Below are positions 14,301 to 26,689 of a stretch of DNA of 64,000 nt, piece by piece (the stretch's first letter is position 1; every line of letters starts with the position of its first letter). The DNA lies in the NCBI GenBank assembly GCA_024734555.1, contig JANPWX010020190.1, positions 62,001 to 126,000 on the forward strand. The letters are read 5' to 3'. Under the pieces are notes generated by a model, which was given only the letters and a program-made list of their open reading frames with translations, did no database searches and was not told the origin of the DNA. A program made the translations under genes and the position numbers. Origin of the DNA: Trochalopteron elliotii (lineage: Eukaryota; Chordata; Aves; Passeriformes; Leiothrichidae).

Positions 14301-15134
14301 AACACTCTTAATTGTACTGGCATGGTGCTTGAAGGGAAAAACTAATTCTAAACTCAGAGAAATCAGAAGAAGGACTTTAATTCTGCTCTACTAAGCAATA
14401 GGGTTATCTTAGAAATTAAGGAAATATTTTAAGCACACAAAGAATGTTTCTGTCATGATTATTTTCCAGAATGATCTGTTGTCAATCTGAGCAATTTTGT
14501 CTCACAAGTTTAAACTTCTTTACATCAGATAGTACTCCAGTGCCAAACAAGTCTTTGGTCCTCCTGATCATCATTTTTTTTTCTGTATCTTACCCCAAAA
14601 TGACATAAATATTTTGTTTCACCTTCACAGGTTCATCTTTTCCTTTGGCCTAAAGATTTAAAACCTGTTAAATCAATGCTGCTTTTGTCATTATGACAAA
14701 CAAGTCATTTACCCTTCTTGTGCTCCAAGTTTTGAATTTTTCCATTGACTTACGCTCTTGCCTCTCCATAAATACTCTTACCTCTCTTAAAACTGTATAT
14801 TTTTGGAAGAAGGGTTCTTGATTTAGCAATCAGTGCAAGTGAAAAAAGTATCCTTTAAAATTGGGTCTATCTCTAACCTGGTTTCTCCAATTACTGAAAT
14901 TTGAAGTTGATGTTCGCATCCAAAGGGACTAGAAAAGAGCATTTAATAGATGCAATACATTCCCAAGTCAGCAAAATATAGTGCTGAAGATGTAGAACTG
15001 AATATATCCCTGTGAAATCACCAATAGCTCCACAGAATTCTACAGATTGCTATTTCTAAAAAAATAGCAAATGATAAATTCAACACTTACTGCAAATAGG
15101 ACTGCAGAGTGAGCAATAAGAGTAAAAATGTAGG
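8328..15134. other. AT-rich non-coding DNA, weak exon-like segments only
   Basis: This 6.8-kb stretch holds no recognisable repeat family. Two items inside it are listed separately: the tandem palindromes at 10042-10076 and protein-like minus-strand open segments between about 9.7 and 10.6 kb. All other open frames are short and unremarkable. Confidence 0.5.
10042..10076. repeat. Two tandem 16-bp palindromes
   Basis: The first unit, ttggacctaggtccaa (10042-10057), is a perfect 16-bp palindrome. After a 3-bp spacer (caa), a second unit, ttggacttaggtccaa (10061-10076), repeats it with a single C-to-T change. The structure could be a pair of dimer-binding sites, a hairpin-forming remnant, or a chance local duplication. 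No neighbouring transposon termini were recognised. Confidence 0.9.
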
Positions 15135-15720
15135 TTGAAAGGACTTCTGAAGATCCAAAAAGTCCAGATTCCTCCCCAAGGCATGACAACATACTAAGTT
15201 TTATTGGGTTGATTCTTGGGCCATGTCCAGATGAATTTTAAAAACCTTTAAGTCTGGAAGTCTCTCTCTAAGCAACTTGCCCCAGTGCTTAACCTTGCTC
15301 CCTGTGAAAAGGTACCTCTTCAAATCCAACAGGAATCTCCTCCATTGACACTTGTGGCCACTGCTCCCTTCCCTATTCCTGTGCACCTCCTGGGGGAGCC
15401 TGGCTCTGACTCCTCTACTGCTGCAATGAGCTCCCTGCAGTGCCCTTTCTCTTGTCTCCTGGCAATACAACCTCCAGAACCTCAAGGCCTCCCACTCATC
15501 ACTATATTTTCTTGACCCCCTTCTTGTTTTGGAGCACTGCAAATTTGGCACAGCTCTTCCACTGCAACGGAAGCGAAGAATTCTGTGCCCCAACCCTGCT
15601 GCTCTGCCTAACCTTACTTACTGTAAGGGCACTTTCCACCTATAATGCATGGCCCACCAGACCCCCATGCCCCTTTTCATGCGACTATTGGCAGCCAGGC
15701 TGCATCATTGCACTGGGTAA
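15135..15720 (-). mobile_element. CR1 LINE, 3' fragment, antisense
   Basis: The plus strand reads the complement of a CR1 3' region: 'ttgaaaggacttctgaag' at the 3' terminus, then 'ggccatgtccagatg', 'gcaacttgccccagtgcttaacc', 'ctgtgaaaaggtacctcttcaaatccaa', 'cactgtgcac'-like and 'agcctggctctg' blocks. Further in lie the parts matching 'caggctgaa...', 'ttggagcactgcaaatttggcaca' and 'agccaggctgcatcattgc'. Divergence is high and the inner border is approximate. Relatively high GC for this neighbourhood explains why long open frames occur here on both strands (15201-15593, 15285-15515, 15440-15787). They are readings of the repeat, not genes. Confidence 0.8.
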
Positions 15721-16788
15721 TCCCAAATTAGATACAGAACTTCTACTGAGCTGTCTGTGTGAAGCATATACATATACAGAGTTTTAAGACAGATACTCCT
15801 GTCCTAAGAAACTTAAGCCTAAACTAGGTGAGACAAATAGATGAGACAGGATAAAAAAAAAGAAAACCCAAAAACTGTTCAAGAAAGACAAGTCATTAAA
15901 AAGAAGACCAGTAAAAAATTTTGGGCAGATTCAGAGGGACCATGAAGACAAATGCAAATTCAGGAGCTTCTGCTCACAGTGTGGGAGACAGATAATTGAG
16001 AGACTCAAATGCAGAAATGGGTGATAGAAATAAATAAAATAATAGTATTAGAGGGCTACCTGACTGTAAGGCGTAAGAACAAAAGAATGATTGAAAGCAA
16101 AATAAGATTTTGTACAACCTTAGGCCTGCCACTCATGTCTTCATTCAGCTATTTATTTTTCACTTCTGAGATTCCAATTAGGCAACATCAAAGATACCAC
16201 AAGCCATTTTAGGTACAAAAAGGTCTTCAAAAGGAGAAGTAGTACTGCAGTGTGTCTGTACCATCTGACAAGGAAGAGTTCAATAAACCTCTACTGCACT
16301 TGGACAGTGAGGAGTGAAAACTATAACCTTAAAATATAAGTGATGGAAAGAAATAAGCATACGCCTGAAAGGAAATCTCAAATTCATCATCCTAAGCTTT
16401 CAAAGACAAACTTTGAACAAAATGGAGAGAGCTGAAAATACCTATTCATTTTGCTTGTGAGAAAAACCAATCTCTCATGCCTTTAGGCAGTACAGAATTA
16501 TGTGGTCTTTTGAACTGAAAAAGTGCAAACTGTAGAGGATCAGACTGAATAAATGTTGAGATACCAGTCTCATAGGGCCTTTGGGAATCTACTCAATAAC
16601 AATATTTTTGAGATGTCACACACAGGAATGGTGTATTTGTTGTAGTTATATACAACTTGCAGAGTTACCAAATAAAAATGAAAGGATGTGTATGCAACAA
16701 GGAATAGAGTCAAAGACACATCTCCATGGGAACTTGTAACACATTTAAAAAGACCCATCGTTTTCAGGTAAATTGTAAAGAAAGAAGA

Positions 16789-16852
16789 TAAAACAAACAA
16801 GCAAAGAAACAAAGAAACAAACAAACAAACCAACCAACAAACAAAAAACAAC
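16789..16852. repeat. (CAAA)n-type microsatellite
   Basis: Units of caaa, gaaa and ccaa form about 64 bp of purine-rich, imperfect tetranucleotide repeat. Confidence 0.9.
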
Positions 16853-17163
16853 CCTCACACCAAACAGATAACTTTCAACTGGGCTATGCTATAAGAACTA
16901 CTAAGTGGAAAAATATTGTTCTGTTTCAAATATTGAAAAGTTGGTCAGATTAGTAGGGCTCTTTCTCCCAGTTTACGTAAAGATTTGACATGCAGAATTC
17001 ATTTAGTCCTTATAGCAAGAAGAAATCTTATTATAAAAAAGGCACACACTAGCATCTGGATGAGCAACAGTTTCCTTAACCTGTTAAGTTTATTACAGCA
17101 CTACTGTTACTGCTGCTGCAGAGTTGCAGATAGGACAAGAGTTGTATCCTACCTTCAAAAATG

Positions 17164-17165
<2 letters not shown>

Positions 17166-17219
<54 letters not shown>
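17166..17219. repeat. Pure (AT)27 dinucleotide repeat
   Basis: Fifty-four bases of uninterrupted alternating A and T. The tract is fully self-complementary and a likely polymorphic locus. Confidence 0.97.
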
Positions 17220-17221
<2 letters not shown>

Positions 17222-19222
17222 GAAGAAGGGTTTTTGAGTAAGTCCTCATGTCGACCTAGTTGCAAAGACCTGCCTTCCTGAAGACAAATTTTGGGTGGAC
17301 TTCATACAGGTGACAAGAATGGTGGTAGCTGTGCAGAAGCCTTTTTGTCTCTGTGATGGGAAGGTTAATACTAACAGAATCCACCTCCATTGCAGAAGTT
17401 CATTCTGTGCGGTTAAGCAGAGTATCAATAAAAAGGCCCTTGGCTGAGGATCTCAGTATATCTCAAGGTTGAGATCCAACTCAATATGCAAATATATTTT
17501 GCCCTGGTGAGCCAAAATTAGACAGAATAGAGGTATAACTTCAAAATATCTAGTATATTGCTTATAATATCATAAAAAGTATTTACAAAGCCTGATTATT
17601 TGGTCTAAGCCTGTAATCCTCTTTGGGAGTAAGATATCTACTGCATAAATACCTTCTTGAGGCGGAAAAAAATCAACTTCTTTATATGGCAACCTGTAAA
17701 ACTAACTACATCTTCCTGTGAAAAGAAAGAGATAAGAAGGCATAAAGAAACTGACTCTAATTGACACCTTTCCTACAATAATCTGGAATAATACTTCAAG
17801 AAGAGCAAAAAACAGGTTTAGTCATGCTCTTCTTTTCTTGTATCATATGCCAAGAAAAGGTTTCAATCTTTCTTAAATGACATACTTTAACTTCTTTATT
17901 GAATTCTTTATTTCATCTCTTTTATCCTTTACTTTCTACACTTTTTAATCAATTGCTAAAATTGGTCAGCAGAACTGCACATCAGGTACACAACACTTCC
18001 TTTTATTGGCATGAGATACATAGGAGACAGGAGCTCAAAAGGCCACTCATTATGTGCAGTCCATAAGCTATCATTTCCTACAGAAAATGTATGTTCACAG
18101 TTATTGCAGGAATGAGGCCAAATTTTATTTAAACTACCCACTTGAAGTTCCTTGTTTCTGCAATTATTCAAAGTCCACCTTTGTTCCAAATATAATGTTC
18201 TCTAACGTCAGGACTCTACAAAAATGGAGCAAAGAACTTGGACCTTTACTGTAGCTTCTGCTAAAATAAAGACAGAAGTGAAAATACAGAGTGGGCAGTA
18301 ATGAAAATGTCATTAAAAAGTGTAAAGACATAAGGGAAAAAGTGGGGAACTGGGAAGACAATAACTCAGCAGGAATAATAACTGCCCCATCCTTAGATGC
18401 CATGGAGGTTGACAATTACCTGCCTGAGTGGTAGCTGTCTGGTGTTCAGGGACGCAGCAGGACCTCACATTGAAGTAATCAGGCATTATAGCACTCTGCC
18501 TGCGAGAAGCTTACCTACCTAATGTTTCCATCAGAAAATAAATTGCTGTGTACTCATAAATTCAGTAAATTTCTGCCTGCAAGTCTCTGGGGATCGTAAG
18601 AGTTGTTCAAATAAAAGTGACACAGTAGAGAAAGAGTATAGAAAAGAAAAGAATGGTTTAATTAAAGAGCTATCTATCAATTTGAATTTACTAAAACTGC
18701 AGGTTTTAGAATAAGAAAATGAAGCTAGCCTTCAGATTTTGCAAAAGATAAACAACTTTGCCAATTCAAAAAATCAGTCCATATTTTTAAGTCTCCCTGT
18801 TGATAAAACAGTATTTTTCAAACAGCTACTTCATTTTGAATCCAAATTTTGTGGCAACAACACGAAAGCATAGAGAAGAGCAAAGTGTTTCCTTGAGAGG
18901 TAACACTGTATGTGGATATTACAGAAGTGTCACTATAAAAAGCTTTGTAGATTGCTGGTGATCTTGCTGTGACACCAAAGATTGACTAGACAGACTGACA
19001 AGCTAAAGACCTTGTCTACAACTCAATTCGTATGACATTCTTTTTCCAGTTCTCATTTTCTTGAATACAGTGTTGTTGCCAGAATGTTGACAATCTTCAG
19101 AAGACAAAAAAATGCTATATTGATGTGCCTCTAATTAGTTTGCAGATGCCATAAACCTACTTAAATATTGACTAATATTTTTCAAAAAACATTAACCTGA
19201 ATCTGAAAAGTGCAGATTTGGA
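17220..19222. other. Non-coding DNA, no repeat family recognised
   Basis: The part at about 17230-17480 is somewhat GC-richer and includes an AATAAA at 17430-17435, but I could not match it to a known LTR or exon. The remainder is AT-rich without supported features. Confidence 0.45.
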
Positions 19223-19249
19223 GGGGGGGGGGGGGGGGGGGGGAAGGGG
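19223..19249 (+). repeat. Poly-G run (21 G) followed by AAGGGG
   Basis: Twenty-one consecutive G (19223-19243), then AA and four more G. G-runs of this length can fold as G-quadruplexes and are difficult for sequencing, so the exact length may be uncertain. Confidence 0.95.
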
Positions 19250-21811
19250 TGTCAAGTACCGAATGACATTAATTCATGAGTCTTAATTTTAATGAATTCA
19301 TCAAAGTCCCAAAGAAAAAAATTGCAAGTTGTCCTTTAATACAAGAGTGTTTTAATGAAACCACTCATCTTTCACCTGGTATAAAATATGAATGCTAAAT
19401 ATACAAGCATCTATGTTTTGGGATTCCTCCCAAGTTAAGAAGTGTTCTGCTTTTAAAAGCAAAATTATAGTGATATGTTGCTAAAATGTATGTGCTCACA
19501 AGTCCCAAAACTTGTAACAAATCCATTTAAATGAATCATGTGCATGGAAACACTCTTGAGGTTTGCTCTGCAGGGGAGTCACAACAGTCATTAAAATATA
19601 TTAAGCTCCACGATAAATAGAGCAAGTGCTCATTATAATATAATGAGTAAATTATCACACAACGGTCCTGTGGAGGAAATTCACCACATTTCAAGAATGC
19701 CATACCTCTTATTCATTAAAAAAAAAAAAATCCAAACAAACATAAACAGGGACATCTCCTGCCTCAATTCAGAACTAGAAAACTTATAGGTATGTTGACA
19801 TGACATAGCATAGCCAATAGCTACCATAATGCAACAACATAAGCCAAACTGGCTTCAGTAGCACACTAGGCATTAATAGCATTAGGAAATCAGTCATCAC
19901 CTGATGACTGTAGAGTCTGAAAGAGCTCAAGTTCATTAGCCTTCAAGTCACATTGCAAGGCTACATAGTCAATTGTCTTCCTGCTGGCTTTCCTTGAGAG
20001 GTATTTATAAACCTCTTGAATAGGTTTTTATCTGGGAGGCTACTTTTCAGAGGTTCTTACAAAGGAACATCCCTCTGGTCATCTTTCCCATTCATCTGCC
20101 TCACGGCTAAAGAAAGATTATCAAAATAATGGTGCCCTATTTTTTTTTCCCTGCATCCAGCCTGTTGCTCTGCCAACTTTCTCTGCTTTAGATCTGGAAC
20201 GTGACAAACCTTCCTATAAAATGACATAGCTCTCTAATCCAGTAGAAAATTAACCCAAGGGAAAAAAAAATCCTAGGGAAAAGCATCATCTTGTTGGCTA
20301 AATGATTCTGTATACATTCTCCATAACCACCAAAGTTTCTTAGGTGGTTCATAACTTTAAAAAAAATATACAAAAAACCAACTAAACATACAATGCTAAA
20401 TGAACTGATTTATTTTACACCTTCCCTCCTGCAAATAGGAAAATATTTAAGATGTCTCTAGCCTGAATAGTCAAGATAATAACTCTAAGCTCAAATTCAC
20501 TAATATGAATGCAAGACTTCATGCTTTAATGAACAGCAAATATGTAACAAATTTTCTTCATCAGCAAAGTGTGTGGAAATTGCATGTAATAAATGATGCG
20601 TGGTTTTCTTCTTGATTTTATTACTCCAGTAAGAAAGCTTATTACTTATTGAAAGACCAAATGTAAAACATACAAGAAATAGTGATTGAGGACTGCAATC
20701 CAGACATAAATTGCTTTCCCAGTATTTTTAAATATTGCCATGAGCACTTAATGGCTAACATGCTACAATGCTCATAATACCCCAGTTTTATTTTACCTCT
20801 CCTGAAAGCCAAGATGTTACATTTAGAACAGTCAGCATTTCCCAGGTGCTAATACAATACATCAATGTTAAAAATACCTTTGTATAGTCAAATTAAATCT
20901 TTCTCACTATTGAATGAACTAAAGGAGCTACCTTCCTTTTAGCAACTGCTGTTTCCTTTGAATTAGCACAAATACATCCATACACACTCCAACAGCCCGA
21001 AAATTAATACCACATTATTGGCTTGACACCATTGCTAAACTACTAAATTTTTCACTAGTTATAGGAAGGTTCTCTACTGAAGGAGCACTTTTATTTTACA
21101 TATGGAACAGGACTCACTGAGACAGTCTCAAACCTCCTGAATATCTCAAAAGCTTTCCCTTCAATTATAGAGATTGTTGCTATTTTTTAAAATTATTTGT
21201 TCTATCAATTGTCATTATCAACAGCAGAACACAACTGAAAGTTTAGCTGAATATAAACCTGAGAAATTTCACCCCAAATGAAGTGTTGTCTTAAGCCTCC
21301 TTCAAACAGCTGCCCAAGACATAAATGTCTACAACTGAAATACACAAGATTATTTTCTCTGGTATAATTACTGAAAATGAAAGCAACCATAGAACTCTTG
21401 AACCAAAAGATTTTCCTTCATAGCTTTCGTACCACCCAGCAAGAATGAGATGTAAAATAAACAGAATTCAAATACAAATGTATTACTTTTGTAGAACAAT
21501 ATATGACTGATTTGGTTGACTAATCATAGAATTAAAAAAAAAATCATTTCATATAATAATGAAAATGCACATTCCTGTCTTTGAACATAAGACAACTTGG
21601 GCCAAAAAATTGCTCAGTCTGGCTCCACACAATGTTACCAGTAATTTTTACAGGCTTTTAGAGTACCAAACACTGTGTAGTTTAAAAAAAATAATATTCA
21701 TTTCTTGGTACCTTCTCAAAGAATGTGTGTGTGTACGTGTACCATATACATAACCATAACTGTGCTGTAAGAGCTTAATGTCAATTAATTACAAAATAAC
21801 ACAGTGCATGA
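19250..21811. other. AT-rich non-coding DNA, nothing recognised
   Basis: No repeat family, RNA gene or exon-like segment with convincing borders was seen. Confidence 0.5.
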
Positions 21812-21997
21812 TGGAGACAGTGGAACAGGCTGCCCAAGGAAGGTTTTCAATGTCCCAATCCTGGCAGTGCTCAAGGCTTTGAGTAACTTGGTCTAGTGAA
21901 AGATGACTACGCCCGTGGCAGGGCAGAGCAGGTTGGATTAAATGTTCTTCAACCCATCTTTCAACCTTTCAACCCAAACCACTTCATAATTCTTTGA
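21812..21997 (+). mobile_element. CR1 LINE, short 3' tail, sense
   Basis: The string 'ggaacaggctgcccaaggaa' is followed by 'caatcctggcagtgctcaaggct', 'gtggcagggcagagcaggttggatta', then 'cttcaaccc' with a small local expansion of 'ctttcaaccc', and a terminal 'ttctttgata'. This matches the last 180 bp of CR1. The 'tttcaaccc' words are repeated three times at 21953-21980, an internal slippage not usual in the family. Confidence 0.87.
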
Positions 21998-24900
21998 TAT
22001 ACCAAAACAAGGAGTCAATCAAATAGAGTTGGTTGTTTTCAACAGGACTACCGCACAGGGGGAAGACATGCTAGGGAGTATTTAGAAAGCCAACACTGAA
22101 GCATATAGTACTTCTAGATCACTAGCAAGGAGAGGGAGATTTCTCTGAAGAACGGTTCAAAGCAATTGAAGTACATGGAAACCTGGAATATATCTGGTTT
22201 GCAAGTGCCCTGTTCACTACCCCCATCTAAGAGAGGACCTGAATGAGGAAATGGCAATTCCCACTTCTCCATCCATCACACTGTCCTAAGGAAAAGCCTG
22301 CTGGTCCTATCACCCACTCATCACATCTGCTAAGTCAAGATAATGTGGCTGATCCCCCTTGTAAAATAATTTTCGGATTCAGTATTACAGTAGACAGTGC
22401 AGTACTACAAAGAACAAAAAATCTCACAGATCCTCACTACAGTCCTCTGGTAGAAATGCAGCTGGTATCTCAGCTAGCTTGGGTATTTTTACACCACACT
22501 TCACAAAGAGCCTTGAAAATTTGTCCTTGTAAGCACTGGATAAATTATACTGAAACCTAGGTAAGGTGAAGTGAGAATGGAATAATTTGTCTGTGACCTA
22601 AATATATTCCCTTTTGCAAGAAGATCTGCTTAAAAGAAGCAAGCAATTTCACAAGGACTGGGGAGTAAAGTGATGCTTTGTCTCTTGTACGACAACAAAC
22701 CCAGCTTTAACTCTACTCAGGTTGGAACGAATTCCACAAAAATATAAATGACAATTGCCATCAAGCAAAACTATATTTTTTGCAGGCCTCAAGCAACTGC
22801 TGAATGTATTTTCATTATATAAGGACTGCAGATGTGCAAATGCTACCAAGTTGCTTGTCGGTTACTTATAAAGCTACGTGACTATGTTATTCTGGTTGTG
22901 TTCAACCTACAAAGACATTATTTAAAAAAAACCCAAACTCCAAACCAAACCCCTGAAACAACTTCCTCCACATATACACAACCCCTAAATAGTAGAGCAG
23001 CCTTATACACTCCTTTCAAATCTCAAACTGATTTATTTTAAATTCTCTAGATTCTCTTTGTGCATATTAAAACCAGTTAAAAAAAAAAAAAAAAGTAATG
23101 GTACATTATTAAAACCATCTTTTAAAAAATTTCAGTGCTAACTATTTTTCTGATAAAACCTGGCTGTGGAGGAAAAAACATCTTATCCTGCCAATCTTTG
23201 TTCTGCCTTATATGATACATGATTTGTTAAGCCCTCAATTCAGAAGCTTCTTAAAAATTCCACTTCCATTTTTTGAATTTCAAAACTCCATGTAGCTTCA
23301 TTTGCTGGAAAGGAATAGCAAAATTGTGCATAATTCAAAATTGAAGGAATAGAGTAACAGAGACAACGACACTTCAGTATTAGCTTCTGCGATATTTTTC
23401 CAAAACAGTATCATGCAATATTCATTCTTCATTCTATAATTATTATGCAATGCTCACATCATATATGAAGTTAGAGAGTGTGTTAGGGACTTGTCCAATT
23501 CTTCCCATTAAGTATATGATGAAGTCAAAGCACTTCACCCTGATTTATCACCAAATTATACACATACTATTTAAACTGCAGCTCTACTGATCATGGAAAA
23601 TAAGTTTTCCACTGTAACTAATGCTAGTGAGATACATGTGCTGGACCACATAGACCTTTGTAGGCTATGCTGGGGTATTCATAGGAGTTTCTCCTCATGA
23701 CCTTCACACACGTATCCTCTTCCTCTAAGAGAAGATGCATAGAATCTCTTCTATGAATGCAATCACTTTATGTTGTTAGGGGGGTTTTGCTAGGTATTTT
23801 GTCCCCTTCCTGCCCTGTCAGTTGCCACCTTTATTTTGCATTGCCTATTAGCAATGAAACTGTGCCTCATGGCACCATGATGGCTGATTTAGGCCCCTCT
23901 GCAGCACAGGTCTGCCAAGGCTAACTAGCTGTTAGCTGTCCAAACAGGAGCTCATGTTCATCTGCATGGAACAGATGACTCACTGGTATTTAGCTGGTTT
24001 TATTCAATCTGATAAGACTCCTAATTTTTAGCACTAATTGTATTAACAGAAGTGGAGTTCCTAACCAAGAGCAGGAGCTATAGTTAACAGAATTTTTCAT
24101 ACCTTTCAAGTTTCATTTATCAGCCAGAGATAAAAGTTGAAATCTTCCATACAACCATATTGAGAAATAGTAATTCAATTGCTCACATTTTTAACGTTTA
24201 GAGCTCACATGTTAAATGTTTAAGCACTCAGAGAAAAAAAATATTAAAAAAAAAATGGTCACTTTAAAGTACAGATCATTCCCTGAGGGGTATTATGTAA
24301 ATTTTGCGCACCACAGAAGTGTCAGTTCTGGTGCAGTAACAACTGTGCCTCTCTGCCATGCACACATGCACCCTCATACACTAATTTTGGATGTTGAAGA
24401 CATTTATCCCCAGTTGTTTTATAACTTTGCATATGTTCACCAGAAGTACTACCATGAATTAGCATAGCATGCACCAGTGAAGTGGCTGAGTTACAGTCTC
24501 TGCATTGCAGGACAAAAACACTAAACAACATTTTTGATGTATGTAGTAAAGAACAACGCTCTCAAATTAAGCTACTTGAGGACAAAGTATAAAAATTTTA
24601 ACTGGCATTTTGTCCTAATAGCAGAGCCAACAATTCTACCCTAGAAAGTATTACAGGATCTTCAGCACCTGCAAGTGGAAGGCATTTAGTTTTGAATCTC
24701 ATCTGCAAATGGTCCAGTCAGCAGCACAGTGCCCCCTAAGCCACGCTTGTGCACTGGATTTGCTCCTATTTAAAGGAAAGTGCTGTCTGGCACACTATTT
24801 CTCCAGTCAATTTTTAGAAAAAGCAGGTAACAATAAATGTGCTGGTTTAGTTGTTTTCTTGATTTGTTTGGTAGGTTTTTGTTGGATTGTTTGTTTGTTT

Positions 24901-26193
24901 TCTGTTTGATTGACATTTTCTAAGCAGAAATGAAAGAGTTATTTATTGTAGTCCTTCAGTAGGACAATTAGTAACTTTAACTTTAATAATTAAAGGAAAA
25001 TTATTACATTGTTTCCATAGGTATACATAAAAAAAAGAAAGCACCACACCTTAATTTGCATTAGGTAACTCTACCATGCTATGTCTTCTTCAGAAAAGTA
25101 CGAAATGAAATGAAATATTCCATCAAAGGCAGTGAAGTTAGGTTAGGGAAACCTTTTGGCTATTTCTCTTAATCATCTTACCTTTGCAGTTAGGCAAAAT
25201 GCCAAACATATGCTAAACTTTAAAATTAATTTTATATTTGCCCTGAAGACAAACATTTGCTATTATTAAGTAGAAGGATAATTTATGCAGAAGGAAGGCT
25301 TCGGTGTTTTCACACAACAGTGTAAGGTTGACTGCAGCACAGAAGTAAAGGTTTGGAAAGGAAGGAGCTATGCCTAGTGTCTTGGAATGAAAAATACATT
25401 CTGTACCTTGAGTATAGGCAGTGATTATATCACCTGTGCTAACTGAAGCCATAAGTTTACCTGTGTTTTCCATTGTATTTCTTTTGATCATGAAAAACTA
25501 ATGGGGCATTGATGCACATGAAATTGAATTTATCCCAACTCCTAACCTGAATGATAAAGTACATTAAAATATAAGAAATGCTTATACTGCTTTACAGAGA
25601 TCCAGAAAGAGAAATACATGCAGGCATCTACGTTTGCCACATTCCATTGGCTTCTGTACCCTGTCCTCCTTGTATCTTGTCACTCATGTACACAAAACAG
25701 ACTCTCACAGGCACACACAGATGCATACACACATACAGGTTCAGGACTATGTTGTTTTCAAAGATACACATTAGCGAAGTCATCCTCAGGAACTCCTTGC
25801 CAAAACACTCACTTCCAGACCACTGACAGTTCCATCAGTCAAAATGTGGTGTGAACTAAAGGCACATAGTAGTTTTTGTTCATTAGGAAGGATACTGTTG
25901 GGGTCGGCTAAGAGGAAATGTAGAGAGGATTTATTTCTGCCTGTGCATTATTTACAGTGCCCTTTACACAAAGTAAAGTTAGGTGACTGCTTAAGCTTTA
26001 ACAAGCAGCTAAAGATAAATCTGCAGGAGGTCATCTTTTGCTGCAATTTCAATCCTCAGCTATCACATATAATGTTACAAGCATGGGGGAGGAGGGGGCG
26101 TGGGGGAAACCCCAAGCTATAGCTGAAATTGCTATTCAAATACCAAGCTTAATGTTTTTCACATATAGTTCAACATAGCATGCGGTTTTATTG
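21998..26193. other. Non-coding DNA, includes a 16-A run
   Basis: A poly-A run lies at 23079-23094. A GC-moderate patch around 23760-24000 and an open frame at 22243-22560 were inspected and not recognised. No repeat family was identified. Confidence 0.5.
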
Positions 26194-26203
26194 TATAAAA
26201 AGG
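26194..26203 (+). promoter_or_regulatory. Candidate TATA box (TATAAAAAGG)
   Basis: A good match to the metazoan TATA consensus is followed at once by a 6-bp inverted repeat, gctcac/gtgagc (26203-26208 and 26213-26218), whose centre contains ACGTG. If used, transcription would start near 26224. It lies about 490 bp upstream of the CpG island, and CpG dinucleotides begin to rise just downstream. It is a prediction from motif and context only, because TATA-like strings are common in AT-rich DNA. Confidence 0.35.
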
Positions 26204-26223
26204 CTCACATACGTGAGCTGAGC

Positions 26224-26421
26224 TAAAGAATCTGCCTGCCGTCACCATTAAAATGCATCTGCACATTATCCCCATAAGTTAAGGAGCAGAACTGTAGGTA
26301 TTAAGAACACGGTCACACACAAACACATACACAGAGCGCCGCTACCTTTCTATGACTGTATTTTGCAGGTCCCTTTGCAACTGCCTCGGATACGCCAACA
26401 CGTTCCTACAGCACCACAAGG
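26224..26421 (+). other. Possible first exon downstream of the TATA box
   Basis: The segment runs from the expected start site of the TATA box to a good splice-donor match, CAAGG|GTAAGG, at 26417-26427. Its last 53 bp (26369-26421) are also preceded by a splice-acceptor-like 'tgtattttgcag', so it could instead be an internal exon. All three frames are open across those 53 bp, so the sequence does not choose a reading frame and no protein was recognised. A 5' untranslated exon is equally possible. Chance occurrence cannot be excluded. Confidence 0.22.
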
Positions 26422-26689
26422 GTAAGGCTTACGTTCCAGCGGCAACTTTAACACAGACAAATTACAGGTTGTGCACCCACTACGACAGCATTATTGCACA
26501 AAATATTATGCGCTACTTAGAAGGCTGTGTTAGCGGCGCCGCTGTCCAGAAATTATCCATGTTGCCACACATTAAAGTGTCATTTTATTTAAGCCTTACC
26601 TTGGCTGACTTGCCCTAACTGGTGACAAGGCACTTTAAATTTATAAGAAGCAAATGGGGACTTTTCGCAGTGCTGGCGGCACAGCTGCT

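Noticed and set aside
15201..15787. Three overlapping open frames (130, 76 and 115 codons)
   Set aside because: All lie in an antisense CR1 fragment. The open length is due to the repeat's higher GC content.
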